Below, one piece after another: positions 26,335-35,205 of a DNA stretch of 64,000 bases. Positions within the stretch are counted from its first letter, which is position 1; every line of letters begins with the position of its first letter. The position numbers and the translations under genes are program-made. The notes beneath the pieces are model-generated. The model saw nothing but the letters and a program-made list of their open reading frames with translations. It was not told the origin of the DNA and searched no databases. The stretch comes from Pseudomonas vlassakiae (GTDB taxonomy: Bacteria; Pseudomonadota; Gammaproteobacteria; Pseudomonadales; Pseudomonadaceae), in the NCBI RefSeq assembly GCF_014269035.2, contig NZ_JABWRP020000013.1, forward strand, positions 124,001 through 188,000. Reading direction: 5' to 3'.

Positions 26335-27219
26335 TCAAATCTGTTCCAGCAACCAACTCCGAAATGCCCTCAAGGAAGGCAAAGCCTCATTGCGCGGCGG
26401 ATAGATCAGGTAATAACTGCGCTGACTGGCAAACGCCGCCCCCGGGCTGAACAGTTCACCCTTGGCCAACTCTTCTTCCACCAGAATCCGTGGTACCAGG
26501 CCAATGCCGATCCCGGCCCGCACCGCCTGAATCAGGTGCGAGGTCAGTTCGAAGCTCGGCCCCAGGCGCATCGCCCGGTGCGCCAGGCCATGGTGGGAAA
26601 ACCACTCGCCCCAGGCGTGGGGGTTGTTGGCCACGTTCAACAGCACCTCTTCACTGATCCGCGCCGGGGCCCAGCCTTGGGCATCGCCACTCGCTTCAGG
26701 CGGCAGGATCACCACCAGCTCCTCGGCATGCAGGCGATGGCAGATCAGCCCGGGCAGGTCGTGGCTGGCCACGCCGATGGCGGCGTCGATCTCGCTGGTG
26801 TCGAAGTTGATCGCTTCGATACGTGAATGAATGTGCACCAGCATCCCCGGGTGGGCACTGTAGAACGCATGCAGGCGCGGCAGCAGCCACTTCGAGCCGA
26901 AGGTGGGCAGGGTGGCCAGGCGCAGGGTGCCGACCCCGGACTGGTAGGCCAGCGCCTGCAAGGTGGCGCTGCGGATGCGCCCCAGCGCCTCGCTCAGCTC
27001 GCGCTGGTACAGCCGGCCGACGTCGGTCAGCTGCACCTGGCGGCCCTCGCGGCGGAACAGGGTCAGGCCCAGTTGCTGCTCCAGGGCCTGCACCTGACGG
27101 CTGACCGCGCTCTGGGTCAGCGACAGTTCGGCGGCGGCGCGGGTGTAGCTTTCATGCCGGGCCGCCGCTTCGAAAGCCAGCAGCAGCGACATGGACGGTG
27201 TCAGGTGGCGGTAATTCAT
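26335..27219 (-). CDS. LysR-family regulator
   Basis: 294 residues. N-terminal helix-turn-helix (ESYTRAAAELSLTQSAVSRQVQALEQQLG) and a periplasmic-binding-like effector domain, with TLPTFGSKWLLPRL typical of the GcvA-type subgroup. It diverges, across 152 bases, from the ydiJ-like dehydrogenase gene and likely controls it; effector unknown, with a 2-hydroxy acid as a reasonable guess. Confidence 0.88.
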   Translation of the reverse strand: MNYRHLTPSMSLLLAFEAAARHESYTRAAAELSLTQSAVSRQVQALEQQLGLTLFRREGRQVQLTDVGRLYQRELSEALGRIRSATLQALAYQSGVGTLRLATLPTFGSKWLLPRLHAFYSAHPGMLVHIHSRIEAINFDTSEIDAAIGVASHDLPGLICHRLHAEELVVILPPEASGDAQGWAPARISEEVLLNVANNPHAWGEWFSHHGLAHRAMRLGPSFELTSHLIQAVRAGIGIGLVPRILVEEELAKGELFSPGAAFASQRSYYLIYPPRNEALPSLRAFRSWLLEQI

Positions 27220-27371
27220 TCATAAAAGTCATTGATAGCGGCAGGATTATCCGTTTGCCCCTGAAGCGAAACTACAGGAACATTGGCCTATACGTCATCC
27301 CTGCATGAAGCAATGCATGCCGGGGCGACAGGATTCCCGTGAAATAGCCACTATCAAGAGGCCATCCTTCG

Positions 27372-30300
27372 ATGATCGCCCAGCTGTCGACCGTTGCGCC
27401 GAGCGCCAACTACCCCGAATTCCTCGAAGCCCTGCGCAACAGCGGCTTCCGTGGCCAGATCAGCGCTGACTACGGCACCCGTACGGTGCTGGCCACCGAC
27501 AACTCGATCTACCAGCGCCTGCCCCAGGCGGCGGTGTTCCCGCTGGACGCCGATGACGTGGCGCGTGTCGCCACCCTGATGGGTGAGCCGCGCTTCAAGG
27601 AGGTGAAGTTGACCCCGCGCGGCGGCGGTACCGGCACCAACGGCCAGTCGCTGACCGACGGTATCGTCGTCGACCTGTCGCGGCACATGAACCAGATCCT
27701 CGAAATCAACGTCGAGGAGCGCTGGGTGCGGGTCCAGGCCGGTACCGTCAAGGATCAGCTCAATGCCGCGCTCAAGCCCCACGGCCTGTTCTTTGCCCCT
27801 GAGCTTTCGACCTCCAACCGCGCCACTGTCGGCGGCATGATCAACACCGATGCCAGCGGCCAGGGCAGCTGCACCTACGGCAAGACCCGCGACCACGTGC
27901 TGGAACTGCACAGTGTGCTGCTCGGCGGCGAGCGCCTGCACAGCCTGCCGATCGACGACGCCGCGTTGGAGCAGGCCTGCGCCGCGCCTGGCCGGGTTGG
28001 TGAGGTCTACCGCATGGCCCGGGAGATTCAGGAAACCCAGGCCGAATTGATCGAGACCACTTTCCCCAAGCTCAACCGCTGTCTGACCGGCTACGACCTC
28101 GCGCACCTGCGTGACGAACAAGGCCGCTTCAACCTCAACAGTGTGCTGTGCGGTGCCGAAGGCTCGCTGGGCTATGTGGTCGAAGCCAAGCTCAATGTGC
28201 TGCCGATCCCGAAGTATGCCGTGCTGGTCAACGTGCGCTACAGCAGCTTCATGGACGCCCTGCGCGACGCCAACGCACTGATGGCGCTCAAGCCGCTGTC
28301 GATCGAGACGGTCGACTCCAAGGTGCTGATGCTGGCAATGAAGGACATTGTCTGGCACAGCGTTGCCGAGTACTTCCCGGCCGACCCCGAGCGCCCGACC
28401 CTGGGCATCAACCTGGTGGAGTTCTGCGGCGACGAGCCGGCCGAGGTCAACGCCCGGGTCCGGGCATTCATCGACCACCTGCAGCGCGATACCAGTGTCG
28501 AACGCCTGGGCCATACCCTGGCCGAGGGCGCCGAAGCGGTGACCCGCGTCTACACCATGCGCAAGCGTTCGGTGGGCCTGCTCGGCAACGTCGAAGGCGA
28601 GGTGCGCCCGCAACCGTTCGTTGAAGACACCGCCGTGCCGCCAGAGCAACTGGCCGACTACATCGCTGAATTCCGCGCGCTGCTTGACGGCTACGGCCTG
28701 GCCTATGGCATGTTCGGCCATGTCGATGCCGGCGTGCTGCACGTGCGCCCGGCGCTGGACATGAAAGACCCGGCCCAGGCTGCGCTGGTCAAGCCGATCT
28801 CCGACGCCGTGGCCGCGCTGACCAAACGCTATGGCGGCCTGCTGTGGGGCGAGCACGGCAAGGGCCTGCGCTCGGAATACGTGCCGGAGTACTTCGGCGA
28901 ACTGTACCCGGCGTTGCAGCGCCTGAAGGGCGCCTTCGACCCGCACAACCAGCTCAACCCTGGCAAGATCTGCACGCCGCCGGACAGCGCCGAAGGCCTG
29001 ACCAAGGTCGACGGCGTGACCCTGCGTGGCGACCTCGACCGCACCATCGATGAACGCGTGTGGCAGGACTTCCCCAGCGCCGTGCACTGCAACGGCAACG
29101 GCGCCTGCTACAACTACGACCCCAACGATGCCATGTGCCCGTCGTGGAAGGCTACCCGCGAACGTCAGCATTCGCCCAAGGGCCGTGCCTCGCTGATGCG
29201 CGAATGGCTGCGCCTGCAGGGCGAGGCCAACATCGACGTGCTGGCGGCGGCGCGCAACAAGGTGTCGTGGCTCAAGGGGCTGCCGGCCCGGCTGCGCAAC
29301 AACCGTGCCCGCGACCAGGGCCAGGAAGACTTCTCCCATGAGGTGTATGACGCCATGGCCGGCTGCCTGGCCTGCAAGTCGTGCGCCGGGCAGTGCCCGA
29401 TCAAGGTCAACGTGCCGGACTTCCGTTCGCGCTTCCTCGAGCTGTACCACGGTCGTTACCAGCGCCCGCTGCGTGACTACCTGATTGGCTCGCTGGAGTT
29501 CACCATTCCGTACCTGGCCCATGCGCCTGGCCTGTACAACGCGGTGATGGGCTCGAAGTGGGTCAGCAAGCTGCTGGCGGACAAGGTCGGCATGGTCGAC
29601 AGCCCGCTGATCAGCCGCTTCAATTTCCAGTCGACCCTGACCCGCTGCCGCGTCGGCGTGGCCAGCGTGCCGGCGCTGCGCGAGCTGACCCCGGCCCAGC
29701 GCGAGCGCAGCATCGTGCTGGTACAGGATGCCTTCACCCGCTACTTCGAAACGCCGTTGCTGGCCGCGTTCATCGAACTGGCCCATCGCCTGGGGCACCG
29801 GGTGTTCCTGGCGCCGTACAGCGCCAACGGCAAGCCGCTGCATGTACAGGGCTTCCTGGGTGCCTTCGCCAAGGCGGCGATCCGCAACGCGACCCAGCTC
29901 AAGGCCCTGGCTGACTGCGGCGTGCCGCTGGTGGGGCTGGACCCGGCGATGACCCTGGTCTACCGCCAGGAGTACCAGAAGGTGCCGGGCCTCGGAGAAT
30001 GCCCGCAAGTGCAGCTGCCACAGGAATGGCTGATGAACGTGCTGCCGGAGCAGGCGCCTGCTGCGCCGGGCAACTTCCGCCTGATGGCGCATTGCACCGA
30101 GAAGACCAACGTGCCGGCCAGCACCAGGCAGTGGGAACAGGTGTTTGCCCGCCTTGGGCTGAAGCTGGTGACCGAGGCGACCGGCTGCTGTGGCATGTCC
30201 GGTACCTACGGGCACGAAGCGCGTAATCAGGAGACTTCGCGGACCATCTTCGAACAGTCGTGGGCGACCAAGCTGGACAAGGAAGGCGAGGCGCTGGCGA

Positions 30301-30392
30301 CTGGCTACTCGTGCCGCAGCCAGGTCAAGCGCATGACCGAGCGGCAGATGCGCCACCCGCTTGAGGTGGTGTTGCAGTACGCCAAGCGCTGA
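27372..30392 (+). CDS. ydiJ: YdiJ-like FAD/Fe-S D-2-hydroxyacid dehydrogenase
   Basis: 1006 residues. FAD-binding PCMH domain (TPRGGGTGTNGQSL; STSNRATVGGMINTDASG), FAD-oxidase C-terminal domain (GMFGHVDAGVLHVRP; GLLWGEHGKG; FDPHNQLNPGK), then a 4Fe-4S ferredoxin-type region (CLACKSCAGQCP, about residues 660-690) and a C-terminal CCG domain (TGCCGMSGTYGH). The length and order match E. coli YdiJ (~1018 residues), which belongs to the D-2-hydroxyglutarate dehydrogenase group. The electron acceptor is probably the quinone pool. Divergent LysR gene upstream; REP pair downstream. Confidence 0.9.
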   Translation: MIAQLSTVAPSANYPEFLEALRNSGFRGQISADYGTRTVLATDNSIYQRLPQAAVFPLDADDVARVATLMGEPRFKEVKLTPRGGGTGTNGQSLTDGIVVDLSRHMNQILEINVEERWVRVQAGTVKDQLNAALKPHGLFFAPELSTSNRATVGGMINTDASGQGSCTYGKTRDHVLELHSVLLGGERLHSLPIDDAALEQACAAPGRVGEVYRMAREIQETQAELIETTFPKLNRCLTGYDLAHLRDEQGRFNLNSVLCGAEGSLGYVVEAKLNVLPIPKYAVLVNVRYSSFMDALRDANALMALKPLSIETVDSKVLMLAMKDIVWHSVAEYFPADPERPTLGINLVEFCGDEPAEVNARVRAFIDHLQRDTSVERLGHTLAEGAEAVTRVYTMRKRSVGLLGNVEGEVRPQPFVEDTAVPPEQLADYIAEFRALLDGYGLAYGMFGHVDAGVLHVRPALDMKDPAQAALVKPISDAVAALTKRYGGLLWGEHGKGLRSEYVPEYFGELYPALQRLKGAFDPHNQLNPGKICTPPDSAEGLTKVDGVTLRGDLDRTIDERVWQDFPSAVHCNGNGACYNYDPNDAMCPSWKATRERQHSPKGRASLMREWLRLQGEANIDVLAAARNKVSWLKGLPARLRNNRARDQGQEDFSHEVYDAMAGCLACKSCAGQCPIKVNVPDFRSRFLELYHGRYQRPLRDYLIGSLEFTIPYLAHAPGLYNAVMGSKWVSKLLADKVGMVDSPLISRFNFQSTLTRCRVGVASVPALRELTPAQRERSIVLVQDAFTRYFETPLLAAFIELAHRLGHRVFLAPYSANGKPLHVQGFLGAFAKAAIRNATQLKALADCGVPLVGLDPAMTLVYRQEYQKVPGLGECPQVQLPQEWLMNVLPEQAPAAPGNFRLMAHCTEKTNVPASTRQWEQVFARLGLKLVTEATGCCGMSGTYGHEARNQETSRTIFEQSWATKLDKEGEALATGYSCRSQVKRMTERQMRHPLEVVLQYAKR

Positions 30393-30416
30393 CCTCGAGG
30401 GGCCTTGGGGCTGCTT

Positions 30417-30485
30417 TGCAGCCCTTTCGCGAATAAATCCGCTCCTACGCATCCATGTAGGCGCGGATTTATCCGCGAGAGGCCC
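30417..30485. repeat. REP inverted pair
   Basis: Two inverted REP copies (cgcgaataaatccgctcctac and gtaggcgcggatttatccgcg) between the convergent ydiJ-like and MFS genes. Confidence 0.75.
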
Positions 30486-30503
30486 TCTAGGGCGCCACAG
30501 ATC

Positions 30504-31691
30504 TCAGTTTTCCAGACGCCGGCGGGCCTGCTTGTAAAGATACAGGCTCAGCACCAGCCCACAGCACGCCGCCGCTGCCGCAAACAGAAACATCGAAGCA
30601 AACCCGAACCCCGACGCCACCGCCCCCACCAGCGGCCCGGTAATCCCCAGCGACAGATCGATGAACAGCGAATACGCCCCCACCGCCGCCCCGCGGTTGG
30701 CCGCCGACACCTGGTTCACCGCCTCCACGCCCAGCGCCGGGAACACCAGCGAGAATCCGAAACCACTCAGCGCCGCGCCTGCCAGGGCCATTTCGGCATT
30801 CGCTGCCAGCCACAGCATCAGCAGGCCAAGGGTTTCCACCGAAAGGCAAACGATTGCCACCCGGAACCCACCTATCCGGTTGATCAGGTTGCCAAACAGC
30901 AACCGCGCGCAGATGAAACTGGCGCCGAACAGGCTCAGGGTCAGCGCCGCATTGGCCCAGCCGCGGCTGGCGTAATACAGGGTGATGAAGGTGGCGATGG
31001 TGCCGAAGCCGATCGAGCCCAGGGCCAGCCCCGAACCATGCGCGAATACCTTGCCCAGCACCTGCATGAACGGCAGGCGCTTGCCGCTGACCACCGGTGC
31101 AGCGCGTTTTGGCCAGGCCAGCAGCAGGCCCAGCGCGCACAGCAGGAGGATGCTCGTCCCCATGCTCCACAGCCCCAGGCTTTTGACCATCAGCACGCCC
31201 AGTGGCGCACCGATGGCCAGCGCGCCATAACTGGCGATGCCGTTCCAGGAAATGACCTTGGCGGTGTGCTCGGCACCGACCCGGCCGATGCCCCAGCCGA
31301 TCGAGCCGGAACCCACCAGGCTTTCCGCGCTGCCCAGCACCAGGCGGCCGACCAGCAGGCAGCCGAGGCTGACCCAAGGCAGGTGGGTGAGGAAGGCACA
31401 GGCCAGCATGAACACACCGCTCAGGCCGCAGCCTGCCAGGCCATACATGACCGCCTTCTTGCTGCCATGGTTGTCGATGATACGGCTGGCGGTAGGGCGG
31501 CTGAGCAGGGTGGCGAGGTACTGCACGCTGATCACCAGGCCCGCGATCACGGCGCTGAAGCCGAGGTCGTTGTGCACATAGCCGGGCAGTACGGCGAGGG
31601 GGATGCCGATGTTCAGGTAGCCGATGAAGGTGAACAGGACGATGGAAACGACTTGCAGGGTGACCGCAAGAGGGCGCGGTGAGTCAGGCAT
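30504..31691 (-). CDS. Major facilitator superfamily transporter (YhhS/YfcJ-like)
   Basis: 395 residues, twelve hydrophobic helices. The cytoplasmic loop 2-3 motif is ATLLSRPTASRIIDNHGSKK, the variant typical of YhhS/YfcJ-type MFS proteins, and VLGSAESLVGSGSIGWGIGRVG matches the same group. Proposed substrates for the group include arabinose and drugs; not determinable here. An 11-bp perfect inverted repeat sits 30 bases upstream of the start. Confidence 0.85.
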   Translation of the reverse strand: MPDSPRPLAVTLQVVSIVLFTFIGYLNIGIPLAVLPGYVHNDLGFSAVIAGLVISVQYLATLLSRPTASRIIDNHGSKKAVMYGLAGCGLSGVFMLACAFLTHLPWVSLGCLLVGRLVLGSAESLVGSGSIGWGIGRVGAEHTAKVISWNGIASYGALAIGAPLGVLMVKSLGLWSMGTSILLLCALGLLLAWPKRAAPVVSGKRLPFMQVLGKVFAHGSGLALGSIGFGTIATFITLYYASRGWANAALTLSLFGASFICARLLFGNLINRIGGFRVAIVCLSVETLGLLMLWLAANAEMALAGAALSGFGFSLVFPALGVEAVNQVSAANRGAAVGAYSLFIDLSLGITGPLVGAVASGFGFASMFLFAAAAACCGLVLSLYLYKQARRRLEN

Positions 31692-31720
31692 GGGGGTCTT
31701 CGTGGCAGAGGTTCGTGACG

Positions 31721-31770
31721 GTGTGAAAACGTGATGACGGGGGTAGCCCGCAGGTCAGCCGTTTTCACAC
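31721..31770. promoter_or_regulatory. 11-bp inverted repeat upstream of MFS gene
   Basis: GTGTGAAAACG (31721-31731) and CGTTTTCACAC (31760-31770) are perfectly complementary across 28 bases, between the small acidic ORF and the MFS start codon. Either two operator half-sites or a long-loop hairpin; no regulator can be named. Confidence 0.4.
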
Positions 31771-31789
31771 AGTCGGAGGGTTGCGCGGT

Positions 31790-31918
31790 TTATTCCTGGT
31801 CAGCGCTGGATTGGTCGTCACCATCCTGATCGACGGCAGGCGCCGGTTCAGCGTGGACGGTAACGGATGGCTCTTCGGGGTTCAGGCTTGGGAAGGGAAG
31901 ATTCGGGATTTCATGCAT
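31790..31918 (-). CDS. Small acidic protein (42 residues), unknown
   Basis: MHEIPNLPFP start and a tail rich in E, D, S and Q; no domain recognised. The ATG at 31918 has GAGGAA 7 bases upstream, a strong ribosome-binding site for so short a frame, which is the main support. It lies between phhB and the MFS gene on the same strand, after the phhB terminator. Could be a genuine small protein or chance. Confidence 0.5.
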   Translation of the reverse strand: MHEIPNLPFPSLNPEEPSVTVHAEPAPAVDQDGDDQSSADQE

Positions 31919-32072
31919 CTCGTCGTTCCTCGCAAGTGTGAGTGAAAAGTCTGCGCCAGGCGCGTTTGGAGCTTCGTGAAGCGTGGGCAGGATACACAAG
32001 TCTGGATGACAGTTTGTAACTTTTCCCCGTCACTTGTCGGTTTTGCGGGCGGATACCGGACGGATTGCGGGC

Positions 32073-32099
32073 AAAAAAACAGGGCCATCAGGCCCTGTC
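32073..32099 (-). terminator. phhAB terminator
   Basis: On the minus strand ACAGGGCC-TGAT-GGCCCTGT is followed by seven T, just past the phhB stop. Confidence 0.9.
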
Positions 32100-32107
32100 G
32101 TTCGCGG

Positions 32108-32464
32108 TTACTTGCGGCCTTCAGCCGTCTCGGCGACCTTGTCGGTGCGTGCGCACATGATGAAGTCATTGCGGTGCAGGCCCTTGATCGAGTGGCTCCA
32201 CCAGGTCACGGTGACCTTGCCCCACTCGGTCATCAGGCCAGGGTGGTGGCCTTCGGCTTCGGCGATTTCGCCCACGGCATTGGTGAAGGCCAGGGCCTGC
32301 TTGAAGTTCTTGAACAGGAACACGCGCTCCAGTTCCATGTGGCCATCGCGGATTTCGATGTTCCAGTCCGGGATCTCGCGGATCAGTACCGCCAGTTCCT
32401 CGTCGGTGACCTTGGGTGCATCAGCGCGGCAGGCTTCACAGTGGGCTTGGTTCAAGGCATTCAT
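32108..32464 (-). CDS. phhB: Pterin-4a-carbinolamine dehydratase
   Basis: 118 residues. EGHHPGLMTEWGKVTVTWWSH carries the conserved His pair and Trp of the DCoH/PCD family. It dehydrates the 4a-hydroxypterin produced by PhhA so that the tetrahydropterin cofactor can be recycled. The N-terminal CEACRADAPKVTDEEL segment is as in Pseudomonas PhhB. 39 bases downstream of phhA on the same strand: an operon. Confidence 0.95.
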   Translation of the reverse strand: MNALNQAHCEACRADAPKVTDEELAVLIREIPDWNIEIRDGHMELERVFLFKNFKQALAFTNAVGEIAEAEGHHPGLMTEWGKVTVTWWSHSIKGLHRNDFIMCARTDKVAETAEGRK

Positions 32465-32503
32465 GGGTGTGTTTTCCGCTTCGAGTTGTTATCGGCAAGG
32501 CGC

Positions 32504-33292
32504 TCAGGCAGCGACCTTGGGTGGAAATTTCGGTGCGTGCAGCCCCAGCTGCATGGCTTGCTGGACCATGGCCATGATGTCTTCGTGGGCCAGGTCGAAC
32601 AGGCGCTTCATGTTTGGCAGCACGAAGTACAGCGGCTGCAGGATGTCGATACGGTACGGCGTGCGCATGCACTCGATCGGGTCGAAGGCCTGGTGCTCAG
32701 GCTCGCCAGAGAGACTGTAGACGGTCTCCTTCGGCGAGGAGAGGATGCCGCCGCCATAGATCTTGCGGCCCTGCGCGGTTTCCATCAGGCCGAACTCGAT
32801 GGTCATCCAGTACAGGCGGGCCAGGTAGACGCGTTGTTCCTTGGTCGCGGCCAGACCGAGCTTGCCGTAGGTGTGCGTGAATTCGGCGAAGAACGGGTTG
32901 GTCAGCAGCGGGCAGTGGCCGAAGATCTCGTGGAAGATGTCCGGTTCTTGCAGGTAATCCAGTTCTTCCGGGGTGCGGATAAAGGTGGCGACCGGGAAGC
33001 GCTTGCTTGCCAGCAGCTCGAAGAATGTCTGGAAGGGAATCAGCGCCGGTACGCGGGCAACCTGCCAGCCGGTGGTGGCACCCAGCACCTTGTTGATTTC
33101 GCCCAGCTGCGGAATGCGCTCATGGGGCAGTTTGAGCTGGTCGATGCCGTCCAGGTATTCCTGGCACGCGCGGCCTTCGATGACGTTCAGCTGGCGGGTG
33201 ATCAGGGTGTTCCATACCGCATGCTCTTGCTGCGGGTAGTCGATAAAACCATGCGCATCGGGCTCGCGTGCCACGTATTGCGTCTGTTTCAT
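32504..33292 (-). CDS. phhA: Phenylalanine 4-hydroxylase
   Basis: 262 residues, a single-domain bacterial enzyme without the ACT domain of the animal protein. The iron ligands are in HEIFGHCPLL (two His) and the Glu ~40 residues later (MTIEFGLME). It converts Phe to Tyr using tetrahydrobiopterin-like cofactor and O2. Upstream of phhB and divergent from its activator gene phhR; a TyrR-type box sits in the 254-base gap. Confidence 0.97.
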   Translation of the reverse strand: MKQTQYVAREPDAHGFIDYPQQEHAVWNTLITRQLNVIEGRACQEYLDGIDQLKLPHERIPQLGEINKVLGATTGWQVARVPALIPFQTFFELLASKRFPVATFIRTPEELDYLQEPDIFHEIFGHCPLLTNPFFAEFTHTYGKLGLAATKEQRVYLARLYWMTIEFGLMETAQGRKIYGGGILSSPKETVYSLSGEPEHQAFDPIECMRTPYRIDILQPLYFVLPNMKRLFDLAHEDIMAMVQQAMQLGLHAPKFPPKVAA

Positions 33293-33410
33293 GTGGCTCT
33301 CCTGGTGAGGCTTTTCTTGTTATGTCCACGACATGACCTAGGAATATCCCTTCAGTGGATGATTTGCACGAGGGTAAGCGCCGCTGCCAGGTGCTCCTTG
33401 GCCTGCGTTG

Positions 33411-33428
33411 CGTAACGATTATTTTACA
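33411..33428. promoter_or_regulatory. TyrR/PhhR-type box between phhA and phhR
   Basis: CGTAAC GATTAT TTTACA fits TGTAAA-N6-TTTACA at 10 of 12 positions, with the central GTAA...TTTAC dyad intact. It is 118 bases before the phhA start and the same distance before phhR. A weaker site (TGTCAG-N6-TTTACG) begins at 33484. Confidence 0.65.
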
Positions 33429-33546
33429 AAATGCCGCACATGCCGGAAAATCCGGCTCATCGAGCTGCCCTTGATGGGGTTTTTGTCAGCTTATCTTTAC
33501 GACTTTTCTGTGCGAGGTTGAAAATCTCGCCGCTTCGAGAGCATCC

Positions 33547-35106
33547 ATGCGTATCAAAGTGCACTGCCAGAACCGCATCGGCATTCTTCGCGACATCCTC
33601 AACCTGCTGGTGGAATACGGCATCAACGTGCTGCGCGGCGAGGTGGGGGGAGACCATGGCAACGCCATCTACCTGCATTGCCCGAACCTGATCAATCTGC
33701 AGTTCCAGGCATTGCGGCCCAAGTTCGAGTCGATCGCTGGCGTATTCGGTGTCAAGCGCGTCGGCCTGATGCCCAGCGAGCGCCGGCATATGGAACTCAA
33801 CGCACTGCTTGGCGCGCTGGATTTCCCGGTATTGTCGATCGACATGGGAGGCAGCATCGTCGCGGCCAACCGCACTGCGGCGCAGTTGCTCGGGGTGCGC
33901 GTCGACGAAGTGCCGGGCATGCCGCTGGCGCGCTATGTCGAGGATTTCGACCTGCCTGAACTGGTGCGTGCCAACAAGTCGCGCATCAATGGCCTGCGCA
34001 TCAAGGTCAAAGGTGACGTGTTCCTGGCCGATATTGCCCCGCTGCAGTCCGAGCACGATGACAGCGAGGCCCTGGCCGGTGCCGTGCTGACCTTGCACCG
34101 CGCCGACCGCATCGGGGAGCGCATCTACAACGTGCGTAAACAGGAATTGCGCGGCTTCGACAGCATCTTCCAGAGTTCGCGGGTAATGGCGGCGGTGGTG
34201 CGTGAGGCGCGGCGCATGGCGCCGCTGGATGCGCCCCTGCTGATCGAAGGCGAGACCGGCACCGGCAAGGAATTGCTGGCCCGCGCCTGCCACCTGGCCA
34301 GCCCACGTGGCCAAGCGCCCTTGATGGCCCTCAATTGCGCTGGCCTGCCCGAGTCGATGGCCGAGACCGAGTTGTTTGGTTATGGCCCCGGGGCTTTCGA
34401 GGGGGCACGTGCCGAGGGCAAGTTGGGGCTGCTGGAGTTGACCGCCGGCGGTACCCTGTTCCTTGATGGGGTGGGGGAGATGAGCCCGCGCCTGCAGGTC
34501 AAGCTGCTGCGCTTCTTGCAGGACGGTTGCTTCCGCCGCGTCGGCAGCGACGAAGAGGTGTACCTGGATGTGCGGGTGATCTGCGCCACCCAGGTGGACC
34601 TGTCCGAGCTGTGTGCCCGTGGCGAGTTCCGCCAGGACCTGTACCACCGGCTCAACGTGCTGTCGCTGCACATTCCGCCACTGCGCGAGTGCATGGATGG
34701 ACTGGAAGGGCTGGTGCAGCATTTTCTCGACCAGGCCAGCCGGCAGATCGGCTGCGCCATGCCACGCCTGGCACCGGCGGCCATGGACAAGCTCAGTCAG
34801 TATCACTGGCCGGGCAATGTGCGGCAGTTGGAGAACGTGTTGTTCCAGGCGGTTTCGTTATGCGAAGGCGGGGTGGTGAAAGGCGAGCATATACGCTTGC
34901 CGGACTATGGCGTGCGGCAACCGTTGGGCGAGTTTTCGCTGGACGGGGATCTTGCGCAGATTGTCGGCCGATTTGAAAAGGCGGTACTGGAAAGTCTGAT
35001 GAGCGAGTTTCCCAGTAGCCGGGCATTGGGTAAACGGCTGGGCGTCTCCCACACGACGATTGCCAACAAGTTACGGGATTATTCCTTGGGCAAGTCGGCA
35101 GATTAA
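33547..35106 (+). CDS. phhR: TyrR-family regulator PhhR
   Basis: 519 residues. ACT domain (residues 1-75, MRIKVHCQNRIGILRDIL), PAS-like domain (about 80-190), AAA+ domain with Walker A GETGTGKELL and motif ELFGYGPGAFEGA, and a C-terminal helix-turn-helix (ALGKRLGVSHTTIANKLRDY). It activates phhAB and other aromatic amino acid genes in pseudomonads with Phe or Tyr as effectors. The loop that contacts sigma-54 in true enhancer-binding proteins reads GAFEGA instead of GAFTGA. Divergent from phhA. Confidence 0.95.
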   Translation: MRIKVHCQNRIGILRDILNLLVEYGINVLRGEVGGDHGNAIYLHCPNLINLQFQALRPKFESIAGVFGVKRVGLMPSERRHMELNALLGALDFPVLSIDMGGSIVAANRTAAQLLGVRVDEVPGMPLARYVEDFDLPELVRANKSRINGLRIKVKGDVFLADIAPLQSEHDDSEALAGAVLTLHRADRIGERIYNVRKQELRGFDSIFQSSRVMAAVVREARRMAPLDAPLLIEGETGTGKELLARACHLASPRGQAPLMALNCAGLPESMAETELFGYGPGAFEGARAEGKLGLLELTAGGTLFLDGVGEMSPRLQVKLLRFLQDGCFRRVGSDEEVYLDVRVICATQVDLSELCARGEFRQDLYHRLNVLSLHIPPLRECMDGLEGLVQHFLDQASRQIGCAMPRLAPAAMDKLSQYHWPGNVRQLENVLFQAVSLCEGGVVKGEHIRLPDYGVRQPLGEFSLDGDLAQIVGRFEKAVLESLMSEFPSSRALGKRLGVSHTTIANKLRDYSLGKSAD

Positions 35107-35171
35107 ATAACTTTTAGTTAATGGCCTGTTAACTTTTCAGGGGCGCAGAAGTTGCGGGGCGGACCAGCACG

Positions 35172-35198
35172 CGAACGGGGCCCGCAAGGGCCCCGGTT
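35172..35198 (-). terminator. Hairpin after the DUF2790 gene
   Basis: CGGGGCCC-TTGC-GGGCCCCG on the minus strand, a few bases after the stop codon; also faces the 3' end of phhR and may act both ways. T run is poor. Confidence 0.55.
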
Positions 35199-35205
35199 CG
35201 AGGTA

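Noticed and set aside
27354..30452. 1032-codon open frame on the strand opposite the ydiJ-like gene
   Set aside because: Antisense shadow caused by high third-position GC; its translation has no recognisable domain, whereas the plus-strand protein has complete FAD and Fe-S motifs. The same holds for the long antisense frames under the adhesin, alaS, acsA and the aru genes.
33300..33420. Sigma-54 (-24/-12) promoter for phhA
   Set aside because: A TGGCAG element is present, but the GC of the -12 element is not at the required spacing (GG-N10-GC).
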